NCBI GenBank assembly: GCA_030549775.1
Contig: CM060172.1
Span: 9,411,861 to 9,475,860, forward strand
From: Tamarix chinensis
Taxonomy: Eukaryota > Streptophyta > Magnoliopsida > Caryophyllales > Tamaricaceae
Direction: 5' to 3'
DNA length: 64,000 bases
Part shown: in pieces, positions 24,540 through 35,990 of the stretch
Numbering within the stretch: the first letter of the stretch is position 1
How the letters are laid out: each line of letters opens with the position of its first letter
Position numbers and translations under genes: made by a program
The notes under the pieces: model-generated
Told to the model about the DNA's origin: nothing
Database searches by the model: none
Seen by the model: only the letters and a program-made list of their open reading frames with translations

Positions 24540-24950
24540 CACCCCACTATTGTAACCGGTGGGCCGGACACACATAGGGTAAAAACCTAACCACTATTCT
24601 TGACCGGTAGATCGGTCTGGTTCCTGCTCGCATCATATCCATGCGAAGACAGGAACACCCCATTATTATAACCGGTGGGCCGGACGTACATAGGGTAAAA
24701 CCCTAACCACTATTCCTGACCGGTGGATCGGTCTGGTTCCTCCTCGCATGGTGTTCCATTGTAAGTAGTTAGTATCTTTTAATAGCATTGACGATCTGGT
24801 TTGCCTTTATTGAGCTCGGGATCCCCCACTATTATAACCGGTGGGCCGGATACACATAGGACCTCATGTCCTAACCACTATTATTACCGGTGGATCGGTC
24901 ACACATAGGGTAAAACCCTAACCACTATTCCTAACCGGTGGATCGGCTGG
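24540..24950 (-). repeat. CCAC..GTGG dyad module array, E4
   Basis: About seven units, in alternating forms: CCACTATTATAACCGGTGGGCCGG with a CACATAGGGTAAAA tail, and CCACTATTCCTGACCGGTGGATCGG with a TGGTTCC tail. The tail differs from the other E copies. Confidence 0.7.
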
Positions 24951-25049
24951 TCCCGTCTCAATATCTTCCACTTTAAAATATTATTGTCTTAATTATTTTA
25001 TTCAAAAACATTTGACATTCACAAACATTTTCCCAGACATGCGTGACTA

Positions 25050-25620
25050 AATCCATGAAAACCCTAACTCCCATGCAACCCTACTCCATGCAAACCCTAT
25101 CTCTACGTAAACCACATTTCCATGCAAATCTTAGTTCCCATGCAAACCCTAACTACACATGACCCACGCTTCCATGCAAACCCTAGCTCCCATGCAAATC
25201 CAATCTCCACGTACCACACTCCCATGCAAACCCTACCTCCCATGCAAACCCTAACTCCACGTACCTCACATGTGCAAACCTTAGCTTTACATATACCACC
25301 CTTCTATGAAAACCCTAATTCATATGCAAACCCTAGCTCCACGTAGACATGCTTCCATGCAACCCAGATCCCCATGCAACATTAATTCCATGTAGGCATG
25401 TTTTTATGAAACCCTAATCCGCATGCAAAACCCTAACTCCACATTAATTCATGCAAACCTTAATATTATGTTATTTCATGCACACCTTCAACTTCTTGCT
25501 ATTCCATGCAAACCCTAGTATCATTTCCTTTCGTGCAAACCCTAGCACCATGCCATCTCATGCAAACCCTAGTACCATCCTCTTACATGCAAATCCTAAT
25601 TCATATATCATTTCAGGTCA
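25050..25620. repeat. Telobox-bearing degenerate tandem array, E4
   Basis: A run of roughly 25-35-bp units of the type CCATGCAAACCCTAACTCCACG. About a dozen contain AAACCCTA, the plant telobox core. Units are too diverged and too long to be telomere repeat. The 74-codon and 61-codon plus frames here are translations of the unit. Confidence 0.75.
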
Positions 25621-26059
25621 TACATTAATGACATAAGCATACACATATTTTTCATGGTGCATGACATTCATAATAACATACTTCAACTTCATAACCATAT
25701 CACATGCATAATCGATAAGAACAACGAACATAAAATACATAACATGTCATATTCATAATACATGCAAACACATAAATGGCCTTAGGGGACCCTTACCTAA
25801 AAAGTCACCGGTCTTGGTGCACGCTCCTATTCCACTTGGGTAATTTGATTGGGTTCGCCTATTATATCAAAGCATACTAGAATTAGACTCTCTTATATTA
25901 TTTTAACTTATTTCGAGGTTTGGTTTTAGGATGACATTTTACTATTCACTAATTAACTATAGGAACTAATACTTAAAAATACAAATAAATTATTATTTTC
26001 ATTAGAAGAGGGTGGTGATCTAAGGGTTTCTACCCTTCACCAAAATATAATGATATTAT

Positions 26060-26066
26060 AATAATG

Positions 26067-26109
<43 letters not shown>

Positions 26110-26612
26110 GGTATAATATTATTAATGATACTTTTATTAGTAGGATATTAATATTATTAATACCAAAATTCTTAAAATTAAAAGGTGGATTTTGAACCAC
26201 CCTAGTTTAATAATAATATTACCATTAGAATTTTAATAATAATATTAACATTATATATATTTATAATATAAAGTTAATAAAGATAATAATAATAATAATA
26301 TAATTAGAAATAATGTTAAAATTTTTAATAATAGTTGTAAAAAGCAAATGTGCGAGACTTAGTTAAAATTTTAGGTTTATAATCCTCCTGAAATAATTAC
26401 AATATTAACTAAATAATTACACTAATAATAATAATAATATTATTATTATTAATAATAACATTAAACATGTAAAAATTTATTTAAATAAGTAAAGGCCGAG
26501 ATGAATAATATATCTTACTCAATAATACTCCCAGACCTGTCAACAAAATTTATAAATTAGAATACAGTCGATATCAATAATAATAATAATAATAATTATA
26601 ATAATAATAATT
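26060..26612. repeat. AAT/TAA microsatellites, E4
   Basis: Trinucleotide runs at about 26060-26109 and 26575-26612, with looser AAT-rich sequence between them. Confidence 0.85.
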
Positions 26613-26689
26613 AAATTTGAATTAACACTAAAATTTAGGCTAAAAATAGAATAATTATTAATAATTCAAAACCAAGTGTTTAAAATGTC

Positions 26690-27880
26690 TAAGGTTTCAC
26701 CTTGAGTCGGAGGATGTAGGTGGAACCGGCGGTGGTTCCCGGAGGTGGCCGGAAAATGAATCTAAGAGGGGTAAAAATGAAGAAAAAGGGGTGAGAGGGG
26801 AGGAGAAAAATAAAATAATTTTATGGGTCGGTGGAGGAGCCTTAGAAGGAGTTATTGGTTGGCTTGGAAGGTGGTAAAAGCGGCATATGTGGTGGCGGCT
26901 GGCGTTTCAAGGTCTCGGGGTGGAATTTTCTAGCGAGATAACTAGCCAACTTTACACGATTATGGAGGCTTGTACAAGGTGAATCGAAGGTCGTGGATGG
27001 TCTAGTTAATTAGAGGGTGTTGCAGGGAAGATATTGGGATGAAGCGAAGGCGTTGAAATTAGCCAAAGATGGAGGAAGAGTCGTCTAAAGAGGTGGTGGC
27101 GCACAGGCGATGCTTAGGGTTTCGGGGAAAAAAAAATCCCGAACCCAGGCCATAAGAGAGGTATTTATAATGTTGGAGGTTAGGTCCGAGTTGGGGAAGT
27201 TATCAGGGGGTCAAAGCTGGTGAGAAACGTGATGGTTATGGTGTCGATCGGGCGGTAAAATTTTCAAATTTTGCCCGACCCTTCGCGAGAGGAATGGAGC
27301 AATCGTGGAGAAGAAAATGGAGATTAGAGTGTTTAAAATCAAACTTTGCGTCGAGAGGGAGAGAATGAGCGGGAAAAAAGCCGGTCACGCCACGTGTGGC
27401 TGGCAGTGCCATTTTCGGGGAAGGAAGGAAGGTGGACGGTTATGGCGTTGGGCGGGAGGAGGAAGAAGAAGATGGGGGAGGCTGGACCGGGCGGTTCGCG
27501 TGAGAGAAAAGAAAGAAAAAGGGAGGGAGACCGGGCGTTTAGGCGCGAGGTGGGGAAGGGTTAAATAGAACGACGCGTTTCGATGTAAAAAGGGATAATG
27601 AACGGCGTTCCGAGGCTGTCGCGCAACGGTAAAAAGAATGAAAATCAAACGCAGCGTTCGAAAGGAAGAATAAGTAATATGCTGCGTGGACAGAGGGGGG
27701 GGGTGGCGACGACGCGCGGGCTGGGCCGCGCTGAAGGAAAGGAAAGAAGAATGGGAATTGGGCCGCACAACAGGCCTAATTCGACGAAGAAGAAGAAAAA
27801 GAAGGAAAAGGAAAGAAAAAGGAAAAGAAAAGAAAAGAAAAGGAACAAGGGAAAAAGGAAAAGAGAAATAATTAGGTTGG
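26690..27880. repeat. Purine-rich tract, E4
   Basis: Counterpart of the E1 tract: GGTGG- and GGAGG-rich, then GAAGGAAAAGGAAAG-rich to about 27870. It retains more CpG than E1 or E2. The small frames on both strands here are low complexity. Confidence 0.6.
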
Positions 27881-29944
27881 GTCCAATTGAATAAATATGA
27901 ATATTTAGGATATTTAAAATTTATAATATTTAAATAAAATAAATTTTAAATCCCTTTTTAGGCTAAAATAGGCTTTTTAAAGGATTTTTCCAAAATTCCA
28001 TTTTAATATAATAATCACTTAAATTTTATTTAATTTAATTATTTATAAAATTAAAATAAATTTGAAACTATTTTATCTTTCTTAATTTGAATAAAATAAT
28101 TTATTTATATAAATTCCCAAATTAAAATCCTTGATTAGATATTATACCAAAATTTCCTTTACTTAACATATTTATAAAATCTCTTACTAATTTGCCCTAC
28201 TAAATTTCCTTTTATTTTAGTAAAAATAATTTACTAAATTAAATTTTCAAATAAAACCTTATTTAAATATATTCTTTAAAATTAGAAATTTTCGGGGCAT
28301 TTCACTAATGGATTGGTTCATTGGTGTTATTTTTAGTTTAGGTCTAGTACAACCAGACTAGTTGACTAGCCCCGAGGATTGATCAATTGGTCCAAATTTT
28401 TGCTACCTAGTTCATTTGTTAACTATTGTTTTTTATTTTGGGTCTTTTACATTAATACCTCCATGTAATTAAAACATTTAAATTATGAATTTAACTATTT
28501 TTTTCCCTAGATTTAATAAGAATCATAATGGTGATATTTAGGACTTAATTTAGTTAAGTTTGGTGTCATCTTTGAACACCTAATTGGTGGCTTTCATGCC
28601 TCGTGATGTGTTTGGTGTTATCATTTAGAAAGACCTAATTTGGATAATAATGTAATCTAATTTTTTTTGGTACTATCACTTAGTAACACTTAATTGGTAG
28701 GTTTTTTTCCTTATGACTTGTTTGGTGTTATCACTTGGAAACACCTAATTGGTTATTTGTGGAGTTAATTTGTGGTTTGTGATACGATTTGATAATTAAT
28801 AATAATGGAATAAGATTTTGTTCAAGCCTTTTTCTCTAACTCTCGAGGTAACTGATTGGGAGTTAGTGAGTAGGCCACCTATAGTTTATATTTTCATTTA
28901 GTACCTATTTCCTTCTCTACCGGGTTGTAGTCAGTAGGGGCACACGTATATTTTTGAGGTATAAGATTATACTATGGCATGCTAACGTGGCATTGATGTC
29001 CAATTTAGGGGGGGTGAGGTATCTCAGTATAAGGTCCCTGACACTTCGTATTGTCTATTGCTTAGGCGGGTATGGTATCCCAATTTTTTTATCCCTCACG
29101 GTAGAGGCATTCAAGGTTTGGTGGGTAAGGTACCCAATACAAGCACCCTTGATGTACTTCAATCGTGTGTGGTGGGCGTAGTATACTGATCTGTGTTAGC
29201 CCTCGTGGTAGGTGCACTAAATGTGTGGTGGGTGTGGTATCCTATTGTGTTTATTTGATGCCATGAATTTTGTTCATGGAAGAGAAGTGGGTGTGGTTGA
29301 ATAACTTATCGTAATAATTAGAAATTATGTAATTGTTAAAGGAAGAATTATAATATGGTTTACATTGCGTATATTATGATGCATTTAACATATTGCTATT
29401 CTTCCATGATTTCCATATTTTAGGTAGTTTGTTTTACTAGTACTTCACTATACTAGTACTACACTTGTGTGGTCATTATAATGATTTGACTTTTGATGTG
29501 GGAAGTAGAGGACAATTTATAGGGGTATGATTCTCAATTAGAGTATAATAAGGGTGATGATGTAGGCCAGTAGCTGATCATTGCTTGGAGTTGGAGATTC
29601 ATATCTATGCTTAAGAGTTAGGCTAACTGGCTAAAGGTGTTTTGCCCCTGCATTGGGAATTTTTTGTTCTTCTGGTTATTTAACCTCTTGGCTTTGATTT
29701 CCTATATTTGGGTTTTGTAAACTCTCATCTTTGTTATTACAGTACTGTTGTATTAATATTATGAGCATGCATATTTTTGTTCGTTGTTCCGTTTTAACTT
29801 TGCATTAGGAATAGGTTAGGTGATGATTACACTTCTCTCATGGTTGATGTGGCGGTAACATTCCATAGTTTTGCTTTTCAAATGCTTTCACATTGTCTTC
29901 AAAATAAATTTTTCTAGTTCGTAAATTAGGGGTGTTACACATTT

Positions 29945-31199
29945 TTATTACTTAGCAATTTATTATATTTTTCATTATGCATGTATTTTGCAACTTATGT
30001 GTACAAATCCTAAGCATGCATCTCTAATATGTCATAAATTCCATACAACACATGCATATAGATTTATAGCATGATTTGAAATTTAAGATAATTATTAAAA
30101 TCATGGTGCATGCAAGAATATATTACTAACCTTTGAGCATGAGAATAACAATTATCACAAATTGACTCTAATTATGCTTGCATGCTATCATGCTATATTT
30201 ATATCAATCCTAGCTACAACATGCAGTAATAGTCTTGAAACACTTAACATGGAATAAAAATAATAATTTAACAAGGACATATACTCTAAAAAAACCCTAG
30301 GCATGCATATGTTTACTTTTTTACATATTTCACATGCATATATCTCATATTTAATAATAAGTTAAACATGTGCTAATTATTTAAGATTGCGTTTTCAACA
30401 TTCACACCTTGTATAACACTTGCATAAAATGAAACCTTAAAATAATAAAAATAAATTTACTATAAAACATCCAACATTTATCATAATTAATTACACATAA
30501 TTACCAATTTTATAATTTAGGTTTCTAAAGTAGGGTTTCTACAAATAAAAACAAATAACTATTCATAGTTAGTGGTTAAAGTTAAATTAATTGTAAATGG
30601 TCAAGATTTAACTTTTAGCATTTTATATATTCATCATTTTACCTTTTTAAAGCTAATATGGTTATTTTTAGTCTAATCATAATTAGTCCTTAATTAACCC
30701 CATATAAAAATAATTAATTCCATACCAACCGGATTTATAGTGATTAGTAGTTAATTAGTGAAGAAGACTTTAAATATTCATGAAGAACATGAAGAATATT
30801 GAACTCATTTTTACCTAAGTTTCTCAACATGTAATCAATCATAACTTAGTTTATATTAGTTCAAATGGAAACATATTATGTATTAAATTTATCCTAAAAA
30901 TTCCATTAATCATTATGGAATCATTTTATTAGCTAAAAATTAACTCTAAGATTAAAAAAAAGATTAAACGTGAGCCTAAGAACCAAACACCATAACAACT
31001 TTGCACACTCATGGAAAAATGATCATAACTTTTTACATTAAAATACAAAACATGAACTATAAAACTTATGATAAACTAGAAACCTATATATTTCATATTT
31101 AACCTTATTTGCACCAATACAATATTTTAGTTGAGATATTTTTATTTAGATATTACCCCAAATTCATAGGTGTAAAACCACTAATTTTTTTGGTAAGTA
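29945..31199. other. AT-rich non-coding stretch
   Basis: I see no gene, repeat array or clear terminus. Scattered GCATGCAT-type words and a TAGGGTTTCTAC motif near 30530 recall the telobox-array and 25.7-26.0-kb part of E4, so this may be a very old relative. Unproven. Confidence 0.3.
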
Positions 31200-31318
31200 A
31201 TTAATTTTATTACCAAAATAAACATTATGTACAACACTATATCTATATGTAATATGCCATACAAAAAATGACATCCAAGTAAGTCAAAAGGTAATCTAAA
31301 CTCCTAGCCATTGATCTA

Positions 31319-31549
31319 CTACTTCCAATGATCTATAAACTTAAAAAAACTCCGTGTTTTTGCATTCTTGACAAGACTGCATCTTATGAAAGTCTCTTGG
31401 ATTATCTGCTTACTCATGCTCTCAAGGATGGGTTGTTTCTGTTGGAAAAAAACTTCATTTCTATTGATCCAAATATTGTAAATTAGAGTAGCAAAGGTAA
31501 TCTTCAACACTTCAGTAAGTCCATGTTTACCTCTTGTAACCCAAATCAT
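31319..31549 (-). pseudogene. LINE ORF2 C-terminal zf-RVT-like segment
   Basis: A 76-codon fragment with the typical run of this domain: a tryptophan near the N-end, a conserved YNIWINRN motif near residue 27, then a basic helix. In plant L1-type elements and related remnants this segment follows the reverse transcriptase thumb. It stands about 500 bp downstream of the thumb remnant (32078-32275, minus), with stops and shifts between. It is not a host gene: there is no intact frame around it. Confidence 0.65.
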
Positions 31550-32069
31550 CCATCGAACACAATTATACCAGGTGGTGAAGAAATGTGGTAAGATTGCCTA
31601 GTTAAGCATCCTGCACCAGAGTTGTTTTGCAATAGTACACTAAACTAATAGATGGTTGTGATCTTCATCATATTGCCAACGAACTTCACAAACTGCAGAG
31701 TTAGTAACATGCCATGTCTTAAGCTTAGTCTTTACTCACAACAATTTATGGCAAGCCATCTAGTAGATAAGTTTATGTCTAAGCATTCCATGATGTATCT
31801 AAAAAAGGTTATACCATGTAACCTTATCACGATTGTGCCTCAAAATTTGGTACATTTTTCTAACACTAAATCTCCCCTAATCACTATTGGATATTAAGGC
31901 TTCTTGCCCTAAGTCCCTCATTTTTAAAATGAGTTTTATTATCCATGAAGAATCTATTTTGATCTTATCTTGCCAAATGTCTGATCTACTTAAGTATTTT
32001 CCATAGATCCATTTAACCCATAGACTTTTTTTTTGTTCCTGTAATCTCTAAAGATATTTGCATAAGCAG

Positions 32070-33240
32070 GCTGCATTCTAGGGAATCAATTGTCGAAGAC
32101 CTAATCCACCTTCATCTTTAGGGTGATAAATTTTGGCCGAAGAAATTAGGGCTTTCCTCTTTCCTACTTCCATATTACTCTGGAAAAACCCTTTATAGAT
32201 AGAGTCTAGTTGGTGTACAACAGCTTTAGGAAGCATAAAGACTTGTATCCAAAAATTGGTGATACCAAAAATCACTAACTGAAGTACTTGAATCTTACCA
32301 ATGTAGCTTAAGTATTTTAGAGTCCATGATTTTAATCTCTAATTAACTTTTTCAATTAGAGGATGGTATTGAGTGGTATTCAAGGATGAGCTACTCAAAG
32401 GTACTCCCAAGTATCTGAAAAGAAATTGACCTTCATTATAATTCAGGTACTAGAGTATCTGCATCTTGACCTTAGATTGTTCTCCTCCAAAATAAATGCA
32501 GCTTTTCTGTGGATTTACACTATGTCCTGACATGGTAGCAAACATATCCAATTTCTCCTCTATAAGTTGAATTATTTCAAATAACCTTTAAAAAAAAGGA
32601 GTATATCATCTGCAAAATAAAGATTGACTATTCTCAACCTCTTGCAATTAGGATGCCATTTAAAACCAGTCTCCTTCCATAATGTTTGCATTAACCTATT
32701 TAGATACTCTATAACAAGGATAAACATATAAGGGGACATGGGGTCACCTTGTCGTATCCCTCTCATCCCTTGGAAAGGTTTACACATAGAACATTGTAAG
32801 GATACAAAGAAATTCACTATTATAATGCACTACATGATCAATTTGATAAAGTGAAATGGAAAGCCAAATCCCTCCAACACTGTCTGTATGAAATGCCACT
32901 CTAGTGTGTCATAAGCCATTTTTAGATCCACTTTTATCATCAAATGGGGGCTTATGTTTTGCCTTTTATACTTCCTCAATAATTCCTATGCCATTAAAAT
33001 GTTATCTCTTATCCATCTTCCAAGAACAAAAGCAAATTGAGACTCTTCAATCACTTCACTAAGAACTTCAACGAGTCTATTAGTAATCACTTTTGAGATA
33101 ATTTTATAGGCTGCATTGCAGCAAGCAATGAGTCTATATTCTATAATGTATGTAGCATGCTGAAATTTTGGCACTAAGCAAATACTTGTGTTATTCAGGG
33201 TTTTAAAAGAAATCTTGTGTTTTAGAACTATCTTGTTGCT
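32070..33240 (-). pseudogene. LINE reverse transcriptase (broken)
   Basis: Non-LTR reverse transcriptase in pieces. From the N-side, 33174-32986 holds the CCN.AYKIISK motif and a QFAF..GR segment; the reading continues across a stop to 32818 with a VDLKMAYDTLEW-like motif A. At 32817-32572 come GIRQGDPMSPY (motif B) and YFADD (32602-32616, motif C), so both catalytic-site aspartates of the FADD box are kept. A thumb-like segment with LPKAV and GGLGLR lies at 32275-32078. Stops and frame changes separate the pieces, so no functional protein is made. Confidence 0.8.
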
Positions 33241-33639
33241 TCATAAATGTCTTCCCATTCAATGCACCAGGCTATTTTGAAAAAAATGATCATTATATCC
33301 ATCTAGACCTAGAGCTTTAGTATCACCCATGCTAAAAGTTTCCGCCCTCACTTCATGCTCTGTGAGCGGCTATAAGAGGTGCAGTATACTTGTTATGGAT
33401 AGATTTGGCCCTTGATTGAACACCTCTGGATAAAAATGGAGGAGATTAGCACTTGTAGTACCCAAGAGGCCTTTATAAAAATTAGTAATTTCTTGATCTA
33501 TTGCTGACCATGATAGTAATTCATGTCCATTAAGGCCATGAAGATGTGTTAGGGAATTTATAATATGTCTTTCCTTAACCCTTGCATGGAAATATGCATT
33601 ATTTCCACCCCCAACTTGACAAATTTGATCTTAGCCCTT

Positions 33640-34685
33640 TTTTGAAGATAATGTTCGTCAATTTATAACCTATGCCACCAGCTCTTCTTGGCTTCTTTCT
33701 CCTTATCCAGCAATTGACAATTATAGGGGTTAGTTTCTAAAGCATTTTTTATTTGTTCCCCATTCTCCTTTATCCTTTTTGACCCCTAGGTTACATGGCC
33801 AAAGTGAGTTGTATTAATAACTTTTAACTCACCTTTCCATCTCTTGAGTTTTTGCACCACTTGAAATTGTTTCGAGCCTTCTATTTGAGTATACCATGTT
33901 TGCTTCATTGTATCTAGAAACTTATCATGAGTTGTCTAGTAATACCATAATTTAAAAGACCTTTTTCATTGATGCTCATCATGCTTGATAGTAAGAATAA
34001 GATAGGCATGATTAGAGAGGTAGTGCTCAACAACCTAGATTCCTTCATTAGGGCATTTCTAAAGTCAAAGCTAGTTACCAATGCCTTTATTATGCTTACA
34101 CTAAATTCTATGGGGGAGGATGTTGATTATTTGACTAAGTGAAGAGTGGTTTGATTGTAGGAATATATCCAACCCCATAGTTTTATAAACAAGAAGCACA
34201 ATCATCCATCTCACCTTAATGGACCTGATCACCCATTTTTGTAGCAACAATTAGGATGGAATTAAAATCACCTAATATTATTCAAGCTCTATCTACTTGT
34301 TGGATGAGTTGATTTAAAACACACCATAGGTGTTGTCTCTCAATTCCAGTATTATACCCATATACAAAGGTCACCAAAATACTATTTCAGGTCAGTTAAT
34401 CATTCACTAAAAAATGAATATACTTCCTAGTTTAAGATAAGACTATTAAAGAAATAATAGTGGAGTTCCATAGGAGCATTATTCTTTCATTATAGTGAGA
34501 AGAATGATTTATGTGAAAACTATAATGTGGAGCTATTCTTTTATGTGTTGTAGCTATTTTGTTATGCTTTAACCTAGTTTTGATAAGATTAAGAATAGAA
34601 AAGCCCTGTGTTCGTAAGAACTTACATAGTCCTTTTGTTTCAAAGGAGAGATAATTCCTCTGACATTCCATGCAACTAACTTCAT
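33640..34685 (-). pseudogene. LINE ORF2 start and endonuclease remnant
   Basis: An ATG at 34685 opens MKLVAWNVRGI, the usual start of plant LINE ORF2 endonuclease (EEP family). A frameshift near 34625 moves the reading into the frame of 34671-34432, which continues with the expected FLRTQGFSILNLIKTR stretch and NERIMLLWN. Further left, similarity is patchy with many stops. The endonuclease would nick target DNA to prime reverse transcription; this copy cannot. Confidence 0.6.
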
Positions 34686-34689
34686 TTGA

Positions 34690-35897
34690 TAATAGAAGGC
34701 TAACCTCCTTCAGAGGATGTGCTCACTTTTCCTTGATCTGTTACAAGTGGAAGAAACATTAGATAATTAAAAGTGTCATTGCAATTCATTAGATTTGTGT
34801 CATCCCCCATGGTGCATTTACCCTTATTTGGCACAAAGAGTTTAGTTTCATGGTTATTTTGTTGCACTTGAGTATTTTTTTGGTCTACAAACTTTGTCAT
34901 CTTTAAGGATTGGTGGAGTAGTAGGTGGTCCGCATTGTCCAATATCATGTCCTACTCTATCACATTTGGTGTAGTACTTAGGCCTCTATTCATAGTTCAC
35001 TCTTTGAGTTCTAGTTCCCATAGGTGTATCAATTAGAATATAACTCACAACTGGTTCGCTAACATCTATTTCTACTAGTGTTCATGGATATGAGATTCTA
35101 CTATGAGTAGTAGTGATCATGCCCTCATATATTGGCACACCCAAGCAACTCCCAATTCTATTTAAGGAGTCTGCATACTAGAATGTCAATGGGAGTCCTA
35201 GGAAAATGACCCAGAGGGGCATCTTCCTCCATTCCGTGTCATCTAATGGCAGCGTTAGGTTCCACTTCTTTAGAAGTGGTGGGCGTACCTGAAAAGACTA
35301 TAACAGCTTTTCAAGAATAGTAATACAATCAAGTTTAGATTGAAATTTGAAAAGGAAAAATCCTTTTTCATGTGGGTAAATATGCGGAGAGGAAACTTAG
35401 GTCCATTGAGCCTCAACGAACTTTCTTAATTGAGCAAGAGTAGGCGGATATCTAGCAACCATCCCAATCAACGCGTGTGCCCATTTTTCCTCTTCTCTCA
35501 CAAGTCCCTGTGGTTGCAATTGATCCTTAAGAATTCCATTCTCAAATATAGGCGGAGAGTAAGCAAGGTTAAGGATAGATTGCTCCCAACAGCTGTGCAT
35601 CAGAATTTCACTCCAACTTAATTTCGAGCGACTTAATTCAGTTTGGATCTCTTGAGGGATGCCCTCTTGAGTCTCGATTTCTCCTGGTGATTTCTTGATT
35701 TTGTAAGCCAGGGTAGGGTCCATAGGTGGAGTATGCAGTATTCAACACGTAACACTTTCCTCCTCATCCATGATATTTCTAGATCTTAATTCAAAATTTT
35801 CATTTGACAATCCATCAGATCATGATTTTGAGATTTGAGATCTGGATCCTTTCATTGTTGTCAAGGTTTCCTTCTTTTGGCGATTCCTCCCTGCCAT
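34690..35897 (-). pseudogene. LINE ORF1 (DUF4283/zinc-knuckle type)
   Basis: An ATG at 35897 opens a short frame (MAGRNRQK) that is soon stopped. The longest surviving piece, 35723-35397 (108 codons), ends in a WAHALIGMVARYPP stretch typical of the plant DUF4283 region. The reading goes on, with stops, through LPLTFYYADSLNRIGS to a CX2C-type knuckle near 34930-34990 whose first cysteine is tyrosine (CDRVGH..C remains). ORF1 of LINEs is an RNA-binding protein. An 82-codon tail lies at 34948-34700. Start and order fit ORF2 immediately downstream. Confidence 0.65.
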
Positions 35898-35990
35898 GGA
35901 AAACAGCCATAAGTGAAAAGAGAGTGAAAGTTTCTTGATCTGGCTACCTTCAAGAGAGAATATGACTTCTTATATTCTTGGAGATATTAA

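Larger units (their letters stand above)
23798..28304 (-). mobile_element. Giant solo LTR E4 (divergent family E), 4507 bp
   Basis: It runs from TGTAACACCCCAAAATTTAC to AATTTTCGGGGCATTTCA, with a perfect TSD CTAAT (23793-23797 and 28305-28309). It keeps the hairpin, small stem, dyad modules and purine tract in E1 order. Its middle is different: a telobox-bearing array replaces the 30-bp minisatellite, followed by an AAT-rich region. It has no coding domain. It seems to be a separate subfamily. Confidence 0.85.
16718..29939 (+). mobile_element. Solo LTR F2 (family F), interrupted by E3 and E4
   Basis: It starts TGTAGTAGCCCATCC and ends TTAGGGGTGTTACA, with a perfect TSD CATTT (16713-16717 and 29940-29944). 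After removing E3, E4 and their TSDs it is about 3.34 kb, matching F1. F1 also supplies both empty sites: GATAAGCCATCTAG for E3 and GACAACCAATTGAATGG for E4. A pyrimidine-rich stretch at 17130-17560 and a splice-donor-like AAGGTAAG at 23193 suggest plus-strand transcription, as in F1. No internal domain adjoins it. Confidence 0.85.
31200..35990 (-). mobile_element. Decayed L1-type LINE (non-LTR retrotransposon)
   Basis: On the minus strand, in order: an ORF1 with a plant LINE DUF4283-like region and a broken zinc knuckle (35897 to about 34690), an ORF2 with an apurinic-type endonuclease start (from 34685), reverse transcriptase (about 33240-32070) and a C-terminal zf-RVT-like segment (31549-31319). 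A short T-run at 31185 on the plus strand may be the remains of a poly(A) tail. Similar ATTCATAG words lie at about 31167 and 36101 and might be TSD remains, which is unproven. Frameshifts and stops break every domain. Confidence 0.8.

Noticed and set aside
25050..25620. Interstitial telomere repeat
   Set aside because: AAACCCTA occurs once per longer diverged unit rather than as a perfect 7-bp tandem.
25122..25636. 74- and 61-codon frames with repeated MQTL/HANP-like units
   Set aside because: They translate the telobox array; no start context, no conservation in other E copies.
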